From positions 1 to 7,528 of the forward strand of contig JALONY010000063.1 of assembly GCA_025454715.1 (NCBI GenBank): a stretch of DNA of 7,528 bases. Reading direction: 5' to 3'. The notes under the pieces are model-generated. The model did no database searches and was not told where the DNA came from. It saw nothing but the letters and a program-made list of their open reading frames with translations. Both the position numbers and the translations under genes were made by a program. This document shows, one piece after another, positions 1-5,470 of the stretch; positions within the stretch are counted from its first letter, which is position 1, and each line of letters begins with the position of its first letter. This DNA is from Anaerolineae bacterium (GTDB lineage Bacteria; Chloroflexota; Anaerolineae; Aggregatilineales; Phototrophicaceae).

Positions 1-749
1 TTGCGCAGGAACGGCACGCTGTCCCACAGGTTGAGCGTGTCGATGGCCACCAGCGCCAGCGCGCTGACGCACACGCACAAAATCAACAGCACCACGCACC
101 CGATGGCGACCCAGCGCAAGGTGTTGCGCGGCTCTTCCTCGGGCACGCCATAGTCATACCCGGGCTGGGGCTGGCCTTGTTGGGGCATGTAGGGCGCGCC
201 ATACGACGGGGCGGGGTAATCTTGCTGGGCGGGCGGTTGTTGCGCGCCGTAGCCCGGCGTGTAGGCAGGAGGGGTGTACTGCTGCTGGGGGGCGGGCGTC
301 TGCGGCGAGGCGGGCGCGCCATAAGCCGGTGCCTGCGGTTGGGCGGGCGGGATGTACGGCTGTTGCTGGGGCGGCGGCGCATATGGCGAGGGCTGTTGCG
401 GCGCATAGCCGGTTTCGGCGGTCGGGGCGGCAGCGCCCGGGCGCACGCGCTCGTAGCCCAGCGTCACCGTCTCGCCCAAGCCGATTTGATCGCCGTTGTT
501 GAGCGGGCGGCTGCCGGTCAGGCGTTGCCCGTTGATGAAGGTGCCGTTGGTCGAGCCGAGGTCGGCAATCGTGTATCCGTCGATGCCCCGCGTCAGGCGC
601 AGATGCGTCCGGCTGACTTCGGCATCGTTGATCACGATGTCGTTAGAGATGTCGCGGCCTAGCGAAAGTACGTCTTTCGTCAAATCATACACTTGGTTGG
701 GCGTCGGCCCCCGGCGCATGATCAGACGAAAGTTATCTGTCGTCTGCAT
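1..749 (-). CDS. FHA-domain membrane protein, C-terminus cut by window edge
   Basis: The reading frame starts at the ATG at 749-747 and stays open to the left edge (249 complete codons seen, no stop). Residues about 8-100 form a forkhead-associated domain, which binds phosphothreonine peptides. The family's key residues are present: G31-R32, S46-R47 with H49, N68-G69 and N73-G74. Residues about 105-205 are a low-complexity linker rich in Pro, Tyr, Gln and Ala; the word YGAP occurs twice (143-146, 183-186), encoded by a 12-bp direct repeat at 192-203 and 312-323. Residues about 211-236 are one strongly hydrophobic helix containing Cys218, Cys225 and Cys227, after an acidic EEEP stretch. The likely topology is a cytoplasmic FHA domain with the unseen C-terminus outside, which suggests a role with Ser/Thr kinase signalling or envelope assembly. 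An AGGGAG ribosome site lies 10 nt before the start. Partner and output are unknown. Confidence 0.88.
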   Translation of the reverse strand, partial: MQTTDNFRLIMRRGPTPNQVYDLTKDVLSLGRDISNDIVINDAEVSRTHLRLTRGIDGYTIADLGSTNGTFINGQRLTGSRPLNNGDQIGLGETVTLGYERVRPGAAAPTAETGYAPQQPSPYAPPPQQQPYIPPAQPQAPAYGAPASPQTPAPQQQYTPPAYTPGYGAQQPPAQQDYPAPSYGAPYMPQQGQPQPGYDYGVPEEEPRNTLRWVAIGCVVLLILCVCVSALALVAIDTLNLWDSVPFLR

Positions 750-759
750 GGATAACCTA

Positions 760-765
760 CTCCCT
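760..765 (-). promoter_or_regulatory. Ribosome binding site of the FHA gene
   Basis: On the minus strand AGGGAG lies 10 nt before the ATG at 749. It supports that start. Part of it (AGGG) is also one arm of a small inverted repeat, CCCTG/CAGGG at 762-766 and 777-781, whose loop includes the 8-bp palindrome GAATATTC (770-777). The ribosome site could therefore be partly masked in the transcript; this is inference. Confidence 0.5.
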
Positions 766-801
766 GTCGGAATATTCAGGGTGGGCGAAAAAACTGTTGC
801 G

Positions 802-807
802 ATTATA
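802..807 (-). promoter_or_regulatory. -10 box for the FHA gene
   Basis: The minus strand reads TATAAT at 807-802, a perfect consensus -10, about 53 nt before the FHA start codon. This gives an expected leader of roughly 45 nt. No convincing -35 is seen at 16-18 bp spacing. GTTGCG (796-801) and CGCAAC (827-832) form an inverted repeat flanking the box, which could be an operator, but 6-bp arms are weak evidence. Confidence 0.55.
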
Positions 808-848
808 GCGGACTCTGGGGCTGTCGCGCAACGACTCCTGTGCGCCAA

Positions 849-888
849 CCCCACCACTGCCCGACTCCCGCCCCTGCCCGCCCACCCC
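849..888 (-). other. Putative G-quadruplex motif between divergent promoters
   Basis: The plus strand has seven runs of three or four C within 40 bases: 849-852, 860-862, 867-869, 871-874, 877-879, 881-883 and 885-888. On the minus strand these are G-runs separated by loops of 1, 1, 2, 1, 4 and 7 nt, well within the usual G3+N1-7 rule. The motif lies directly upstream of the serB-like gene's -10 box, over its -35 zone, and upstream of the FHA promoter. Folding in vivo is not shown by sequence. Confidence 0.5.
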
Positions 889-898
889 GAAATCGGTT

Positions 899-904
899 TA
901 TAAT
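899..904 (+). promoter_or_regulatory. -10 box for the serB-HAD-serA unit
   Basis: TATAAT lies 38 nt before the ATG at 943, predicting a start of transcription near 911 and a leader of about 30 nt. No recognisable -35 is present; the place where it should be is the C-tract region. The leader has no clear Shine-Dalgarno sequence and is C-rich before the start codon. Confidence 0.6.
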
Positions 905-942
905 GCGGGGGTTGCCCACCTAGTCAGAGCCACCCCACCCCC

Positions 943-1809
943 ATGAATGCTACCCGCTGGACGAGTTTCGACCTCATCTTCTTCGATTGCGACAGCACGT
1001 TGTCCACCATCGAGGGCATCGACGAACTGGCGCGCCTGAAAGGGAAAGAACTGCGCGTGAGCGTCCTGACCCAAAAGGCGATGGACGGCGACCTCGATTT
1101 GCGCGAGGTCTACGGCAAGCGCCTACAGGCCATCCGCCCGACCCGTGGACAGCTCAAGGCCATCGAGGAATTGTATTGGGAGACGATCGTCCCCGACGTG
1201 CAGGCCGTGCTGGACGCCCTCAAGTTCCTCAACAAGCAAGTCTTCATCATCTCCGGCGGGCTAGCCGAGCCGGTGCGCGGCTTCGGCAAGCGCTTGGGCG
1301 TCGCCACCGAAAACATCCGCGCCGTCGAGCTGGAATACAACGAGCTTTCGGGCGAGTGGTGGCGCTACGACCAGCCTGCCGCCCGCAACGGCCAAGTCTT
1401 CTTGGATTACGAGCAAACCTCGCCCCTGACCATCAGCAGCGGCAAGCCACAAATCATCGAGGAATTGGCCGCAGGCAAGCACGGGCGGCGCATGATGGTC
1501 GGCGACGGCTCATCCGACCTCGCCACCCGCACGGTGGTCGATTTGTTCGTCGGGTTCGGCGGGGTGGTCGCCCGCGAGAAGGTGTTGCGCGAGAGCGACG
1601 CCTTCATCCATACCCCGTCGATTGCCCCGATTTTGCCGATGGCGGCGGGCCCGGCGGGTTATGCCCGCGTGCTGGGCACCCCGCACCAAGCCATTTTCGA
1701 TCAAGGCATCCAGATGGCGCTGGCCGGTGGCCTGACCCTGCGCCCCGACCCGCTCAAGGCCGCCTTCGCCCACGCCTTCGAGCGCGGCGCAGACCCGCAA
1801 GACGAATGA
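943..1809 (+). CDS. serB: HAD-IB phosphatase, phosphoserine phosphatase-like
   Basis: 288 aa, cytoplasmic. The expected reaction is O-phosphoserine plus water to serine and phosphate, the last step of the phosphorylated serine pathway. All HAD motifs are visible. Motif I is FDCDST, with nucleophile D15 and acid/base D17. The SerB-type signature EGIDELA follows (E24), and R60 matches the substrate-binding Arg of the family. Motif II is S104-G-G, motif III is K168, and motif IV is GDGSSD (187-192), where classical SerB usually has GDGxND. The core ends near residue 230; the remaining ~57 residues are a C-terminal extension not found in typical SerB of about 210-225 aa. The gene is first in a unit with a second HAD phosphatase and a phosphoglycerate dehydrogenase homologue, which supports the serine assignment. 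Another phosphomonoester substrate remains possible. Confidence 0.8.
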   Translation: MNATRWTSFDLIFFDCDSTLSTIEGIDELARLKGKELRVSVLTQKAMDGDLDLREVYGKRLQAIRPTRGQLKAIEELYWETIVPDVQAVLDALKFLNKQVFIISGGLAEPVRGFGKRLGVATENIRAVELEYNELSGEWWRYDQPAARNGQVFLDYEQTSPLTISSGKPQIIEELAAGKHGRRMMVGDGSSDLATRTVVDLFVGFGGVVAREKVLRESDAFIHTPSIAPILPMAAGPAGYARVLGTPHQAIFDQGIQMALAGGLTLRPDPLKAAFAHAFERGADPQDE

Positions 1810-1829
1810 GCTTTTGACCCTCCTCACCC

Positions 1830-1835
1830 AAAGGA
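1830..1835 (+). promoter_or_regulatory. Ribosome binding site fixing the HAD-IA start
   Basis: AAAGGA ends 8 nt before the ATG at 1844. It favours that ATG over an in-frame TTG at 1814, which would add ten residues with no family resemblance. Confidence 0.6.
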
Positions 1836-1843
1836 CACCCACC

Positions 1844-2518
1844 ATGATTCGACTCGACCGTTTTCAGGCCGTCATCTTCGATATGGACGGTTTGCTGGTA
1901 GACAGCGAAATCGTCTGGCACGCCGCCGAATACGACTTGTTCACCGCCCTCGGCGTGACTTATACCGACGAGGCGCGGGCGCTGGGCGTCGGGTTGCGCG
2001 TCGATGAGTTCATCGCCGTGCTGCACGCGCATTTCGGCCTGACCGTGCCGGTACAAACCCTCATCGACGACCTCAACCGCATGATGGTCGAGCGCATCCC
2101 CCGCGAGGTCAAGCCGAAGGCCGGTGCGCCTGAGCTACTGGCTTACCTGAAGGGGCGCGGCGTGCCGATGGCGGTGGCGTCCAACTCGTCGGCGTCCATC
2201 ATCGCCACCACCATGACCGCCCAAGGCTGGAACGACCTGCTGCCCATCCAATGCACCGCCGACGACGAAAAAGCGGGCAAGCCCGCCCCCGACGTGTACC
2301 TGACGGCGGCGCGCCGCCTCGGGGTAGACCCGACCCGCTCGGTCGGGGTCGAGGACAGCCCCCGCGGGGCGATGGGCGTGGTCAACGCCGGTATGACCTG
2401 CTTGGCCGTGCCCGATTTGTCGCACACCCAGCCCGCCGCCTTCGCCAGCATCACCCCCACCGTGTTCACCGACCTGCACGCCGTCTTGGCGTGGCTGACC
2501 GAGGAGGAACCCGTATGA
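1844..2518 (+). CDS. HAD-IA family phosphatase (beta-phosphoglucomutase-like)
   Basis: 224 aa from the ATG at 1844. Motif I is FDMDG (D13, D15), followed by the LLVDSE sequence typical of the beta-phosphoglucomutase/phosphoglycolate phosphatase branch. A helical cap domain fills about residues 20-90. Motif II is VASNSS with S113, motif III lies in KAGKPAPD (K146), and motif IV is E170-D171 in GVEDSPRGA. The enzyme should be an active Mg-dependent, Asp-nucleophile phosphatase of small phosphorylated metabolites or a mutase; the substrate cannot be read from sequence. It sits 34 bp after the serB-like gene and overlaps the next start by 4 bp (ATGA), so it is probably co-transcribed with both. 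A role in serine or phosphoglycolate metabolism, or in clearing by-products, is inference from position only. Confidence 0.85.
   Translation: MIRLDRFQAVIFDMDGLLVDSEIVWHAAEYDLFTALGVTYTDEARALGVGLRVDEFIAVLHAHFGLTVPVQTLIDDLNRMMVERIPREVKPKAGAPELLAYLKGRGVPMAVASNSSASIIATTMTAQGWNDLLPIQCTADDEKAGKPAPDVYLTAARRLGVDPTRSVGVEDSPRGAMGVVNAGMTCLAVPDLSHTQPAAFASITPTVFTDLHAVLAWLTEEEPV
2501..2507 (+). promoter_or_regulatory. Strong ribosome binding site of the serA-like gene
   Basis: GAGGAGG lies 7 nt before the ATG at 2515, inside the end of the preceding gene. It is the strongest Shine-Dalgarno sequence I see in the window. With the ATGA stop/start overlap it points to coupled translation and settles the start. 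Confidence 0.7.
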
Positions 2519-4110
2519 CCTACACCATCGTGGTCGCCACCGACCTCGCCGACGACAGCCTGAACGTGCTGCGCGTGCAGCCCGACCTGACCGTGAAGGT
2601 CATCGCGCCCAACCTGCCCGAGGTGCTGGCGGCCTTGGCCGACGCCGATGCCCTGATTGCCCGCGATGACGTGCCGGTCAGCGCGGTGATGCTGGACAAC
2701 GCCCCCAACCTCAAGGTGGTCGGGCGGGTCGGGGCGGCACTTACCGGCATCGACTTCGAGAAGGCCACGCGGCGCGGCGTCTTGCTGACCCACACGCCCG
2801 GCACCTCGGCCATCGCCGCCGCAGAGCACACCATCGCCCTGATGCTCGGCCTGAGCCGCCGCCTCAACAGCCTGCACGAGAGCGTGAAATCGGGCAATTG
2901 GCCGTATGACCGCCGCCGCCAAGCCGGTCTCCAGCTCAGCGGCAAGACCTTGGGCATCATCGGGCTGGGCAAGGTCGGGCGGGCGGTGGCGCAACGGGCG
3001 CTGGCCTTCGGCATGACCGTGCTGGCCTTCGACCCGTACCTGTCGGAAGACCAAGTGGAAGAATCGCGGGTGTTCTTGGTCGGCCTCGGCGAGTTGCTGA
3101 CCCGCTCGGACATCGTGAGCTTGCACGTCCCGCCCACCCCCGAGACTCGCGGGATGGTCAGCGCCGAGTTCTTGCAGCGGATGAAGGCCGGTGCGCGCCT
3201 AATCAACACCGCGTTCGGCGATTTGCTGGACGAGGTGGCGGTGGCCGAGGCCGTCCGCAGTGGGCGCTTGGGCGGCCTCGCCTTGGACGTGTACCGCCAA
3301 GAGCCGCCGGTCAACTCGCCCTTGATTGGCCTCGAGAACGTGCTGCACACCCCGCACGTGGCCGAGAACACGGTCGAGGCCGCCCAAGACCTGTCGCTCC
3401 AAATCGTGCATCAGGTCATCGACGCGCTACGCGGCACCGATTATCGCAACGTGGCCAACCTGCCGTTTTTGCCCGGCATGGATTACGAGACCATCCGCCC
3501 CTACCTGACGCTGGCCGAGCGCATCGGCACGTTGGTGCAGCTCTTGGCGCGCCATCCGGTCAAGCGGGTGGCGGTCGAGTACCGCGGTGAAGAGGTGGTC
3601 GGGCTGGTCAAGCCGCTGACGGTGGCGTTGTTGAAGGGGATGCTGGCGCCGATTTTGGGGCCGAGCGTGAGCTACATCAACGCCCCGATGCTGGCTTATG
3701 AGCGCGGGATACAAGTCGCCCAGACCAAGGGCTTGCGCGTGGCCGATTATGCCAACCTCGTGTCGTGTCAGGTCACGCTGGAGGACGGCGAGGAAATCGT
3801 GATGGCCGGCACGTTGCTGGCGCAGACCGAGGCGCACATCGTCCAAATCAACGAGTACCGCATGAACTTCGTGCCCGAGGGGCATTTGTTGGTGATGGGC
3901 AGTTACGACCAGCCGGGCGTGATTGGGCGGGTCGGGACGCTGATGGCCGAGAACGCGGTCAACATCGCGTCGTGGTTTACCGGGCGCGCCGAGCCGGGCG
4001 GCCAGACCCTGACGGTCTTGTCGCTCGACCAGCCGATGGCCGAGGCGGTCTTCCAGAAGTTGCTGGCGCTAGAGTTCGTCCGGCACGCGCATCAGGTGCA
4101 TCTGGGCTGA
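2515..4110 (+). CDS. serA: D-3-phosphoglycerate dehydrogenase-like protein, catalytic Arg replaced
   Basis: 531 aa, the usual length of long-form PGDH, which oxidises 3-phosphoglycerate with NAD+ as the first step to serine. Order: split substrate domain (about 1-95 and 285-315), NAD-binding Rossmann domain (about 96-284) with GLGKVG (150-155) and D173 for the NAD ribose, an intermediate allosteric-type domain (about 320-450), and a C-terminal ACT domain (about 456-531) with DQPGVIGRVG and NIASW, the usual serine-sensing fold. Catalytic E263 (QEPP) and H281 (TPH) are present. The third catalytic residue, Arg in the family's ARGG motif, is F234 (AFGD; codon TTC at 3214-3216). The GVDN-type motif reads AALTG (74-78), and GGST/GAST after the His reads AENT (283-286). 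Fold and family are secure; PGDH activity is not. Neighbouring serB-like and HAD genes support a link to serine. Confidence 0.82.
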   Translation: MTYTIVVATDLADDSLNVLRVQPDLTVKVIAPNLPEVLAALADADALIARDDVPVSAVMLDNAPNLKVVGRVGAALTGIDFEKATRRGVLLTHTPGTSAIAAAEHTIALMLGLSRRLNSLHESVKSGNWPYDRRRQAGLQLSGKTLGIIGLGKVGRAVAQRALAFGMTVLAFDPYLSEDQVEESRVFLVGLGELLTRSDIVSLHVPPTPETRGMVSAEFLQRMKAGARLINTAFGDLLDEVAVAEAVRSGRLGGLALDVYRQEPPVNSPLIGLENVLHTPHVAENTVEAAQDLSLQIVHQVIDALRGTDYRNVANLPFLPGMDYETIRPYLTLAERIGTLVQLLARHPVKRVAVEYRGEEVVGLVKPLTVALLKGMLAPILGPSVSYINAPMLAYERGIQVAQTKGLRVADYANLVSCQVTLEDGEEIVMAGTLLAQTEAHIVQINEYRMNFVPEGHLLVMGSYDQPGVIGRVGTLMAENAVNIASWFTGRAEPGGQTLTVLSLDQPMAEAVFQKLLALEFVRHAHQVHLG

Positions 4111-4141
4111 GCGCACCTCAAAACGGTACCGCCCCAACCGA

Positions 4142-4178
4142 GGCGAGGGGCAGGGCGCATGTCCCCGCATCCCTCGCC
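4142..4178 (+). terminator. GC-rich hairpin after serA-like gene, possible terminator
   Basis: GGCGAGGG (4142-4149) pairs with CCCTCGCC (4171-4178), and the intervening 21 nt can extend the stem with short GC pairs (4150-4155 with 4163-4168) around a 7-nt loop. No T-run follows, so it is not a classical intrinsic terminator. It lies 31 bp past the serA-like stop and 18 bp before the next -10 box, where a terminator or attenuator would be expected. Confidence 0.35.
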
Positions 4179-4196
4179 CCGCCGCCGCGAATTTGG

Positions 4197-4202
4197 TATA
4201 CT
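4197..4202 (+). promoter_or_regulatory. -10 box for tsaE-tsaB-rimI
   Basis: TATACT lies 48 nt before the GTG start at 4251, giving a leader of about 40 nt. No clear -35 is seen. Upstream CGAATTTGG resembles CGAAATCGG before the TATAAT at 899, and both boxes are followed by GC. Confidence 0.5.
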
Positions 4203-4250
4203 GCTTGCATCTGTGTTTCATCCGCCACGCACCCACGGAAGCCGTCCACC

Positions 4251-4751
4251 GTGCCCATCCTCAAAGAAGGCGAACTCGACTTTATCAGCACCAGCGCCGA
4301 GCAAACCCAGCGCCTCGGTGCCCGCTTGGGCGCGTTGCTCCAGCCCGGCGACGTGGTGTGCCTCTCGGGCGAGATGGGCGCGGGCAAGACCGCCTTCGCC
4401 GCCGGTGTCGGGCAAGGCTGGGGCGCGCAATCCCCGCTCGCCTCGCCCACCTATACCATCGTGCATGAGCACCACCGCGACGCCGACTCCCAGCGCCTCG
4501 CGCACCTCGATTGCTACCGCCTCGACAGCGCCGCCGACATCGACAGCATCGGCTTCGACGACCTGCTGGAGAGCGGCGCGGCCTTGCTGATCGAATGGCC
4601 GGAAAAAATCGAGGCTGCCTTGCCGCCCGAACGCCTCTGGATCCGCCTGCGGACGGTCAGCGATGTGCACCGGAGCGTGCACTTCACCCCGATTGGGGCG
4701 CGCTACGTCCAGCTCATCGCCCAGTACCGCCAAGCCGTGACCGGAGCCTGA
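4251..4751 (+). CDS. tsaE: TsaE, tRNA t6A biosynthesis ATPase
   Basis: 166 aa from a GTG start. This is the only start downstream of the -10 box that precedes the conserved N-terminus (DFISTSAEQTQRLG), with a weak CGGAAG ribosome site before it. TsaE is the P-loop ATPase that binds the TsaB-TsaD complex and is needed for catalytic turnover in making N6-threonylcarbamoyladenosine at A37 of ANN-decoding tRNAs. Visible motifs are Walker A GEMGAGKT (40-47), switch-like SPTYTIVHEH (65-74), HLDCYRL (85-91), and LLIEWPEK (112-119) with the family's conserved E-W. The length matches the family (about 150-165). The gene is followed by tsaB after 38 bp, a common bacterial order. Confidence 0.95.
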   Translation: MPILKEGELDFISTSAEQTQRLGARLGALLQPGDVVCLSGEMGAGKTAFAAGVGQGWGAQSPLASPTYTIVHEHHRDADSQRLAHLDCYRLDSAADIDSIGFDDLLESGAALLIEWPEKIEAALPPERLWIRLRTVSDVHRSVHFTPIGARYVQLIAQYRQAVTGA

Positions 4752-4789
4752 CCCCGCTCAGGCCACACCCTCCCGAGATACCCCCCACC

Positions 4790-5470
4790 ATGCTGCTCGC
4801 CCTCGACACCGCCACCCGCCAAATCAGCCTCGCCCTGCACGACGGCACCAACCTGCGCGCCGAGCACACGTGGCCGTCCGAAAACCAACACACCGTGCAG
4901 CTTGCCCCGGGCATCGCGCAATTGTTGGCGCAAGCCGGCATCACCCCCGCCGACCTGACCGCCTATGCCGTCACGATTGGCCCCGGGTCGTATACCGGCC
5001 TGCGGATTGGCGTGGCCGCCGCCAAAGGCATGGCCGCCGCCGCCGATGCCCCATTGGTCGGGATTAACACCCTCGACGTGGCCGCCGCCGGGCACCCGGG
5101 CACCTATAGCGCCGCGTTGGTGGCGGTGGTGCAGATGGGGCGCGGCAAGGTGGTGGCGCGCAGCCACCATTGGCAAAAAGGGGCGTGGGCACCGCGCACC
5201 GAGATGCGCGTGTTCGATTGGCCGAGCTTGATTGCGGCCATCGACGGCGAGGCCATCATCACCGGCGACATCGACCCGACCGGCATCAAATTGCTGCGCG
5301 AGGCGCAAGCCAACGGCGTGCCGCTCAGCATCGCGCCCGGGGGCACCCGCCTGCGCCGCGCTGGGTTGCTGGCCGAGCTGGCGTGGGGCAGCCTGCGCGC
5401 CGCCGACTCCGCCGAGGCGTTCGCCCCGTCGCTGGCCAGCCCGATTTACGTCAAGGGCGACGCGGTCTGA
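4790..5470 (+). CDS. tsaB: TsaB, tRNA t6A biosynthesis scaffold protein
   Basis: 226 aa, ASKHA-fold. TsaB pairs with TsaD, the threonylcarbamoyl transferase, and is structural rather than catalytic. The N-terminal MLLALDTAT strand, H34 in the helix leading to the core, and the hallmark GPGSYTGLRIG (64-74) are all present. The C-terminus ends in the family's PIYVK-type motif. The DARMGEVY-like strand of typical TsaB is changed to VVQMGRGKVV (113-122), keeping only the central Gly and a Val. The start has no convincing Shine-Dalgarno sequence and is preceded by CCCCCCACC. It lies between tsaE and the RimI-like gene and shares one base with the latter (TGATG), so these are probably one operon. 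tsaD is absent from the window. Confidence 0.93.
   Translation: MLLALDTATRQISLALHDGTNLRAEHTWPSENQHTVQLAPGIAQLLAQAGITPADLTAYAVTIGPGSYTGLRIGVAAAKGMAAAADAPLVGINTLDVAAAGHPGTYSAALVAVVQMGRGKVVARSHHWQKGAWAPRTEMRVFDWPSLIAAIDGEAIITGDIDPTGIKLLREAQANGVPLSIAPGGTRLRRAGLLAELAWGSLRAADSAEAFAPSLASPIYVKGDAV

Noticed and set aside
181..400. Repeated short words that might suggest a CRISPR or tandem repeat
   Set aside because: They are irregular Pro/Tyr/Gln/Ala codons of a low-complexity protein linker, with no constant repeat length or spacers.
177..662. Plus-strand open frame of 161 codons rich in Gly, Arg and Leu
   Set aside because: It is the complement of the FHA gene's Pro/Tyr/Gln linker and FHA domain, which have clear conserved residues on the other strand.
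1814..1843. Upstream TTG start for the HAD-IA gene
   Set aside because: The ATG at 1844 has an AAAGGA ribosome site at good spacing and starts right before the conserved FDMDG strand; the extra ten residues have no family match.
2143..3126. Long open frame on the minus strand (327 codons) opposite the HAD and serA-like genes
   Set aside because: Rich in His, Gln, Arg and Gly with no recognisable domain; it is the antisense of two clearly conserved genes, a usual artefact of GC-rich DNA.
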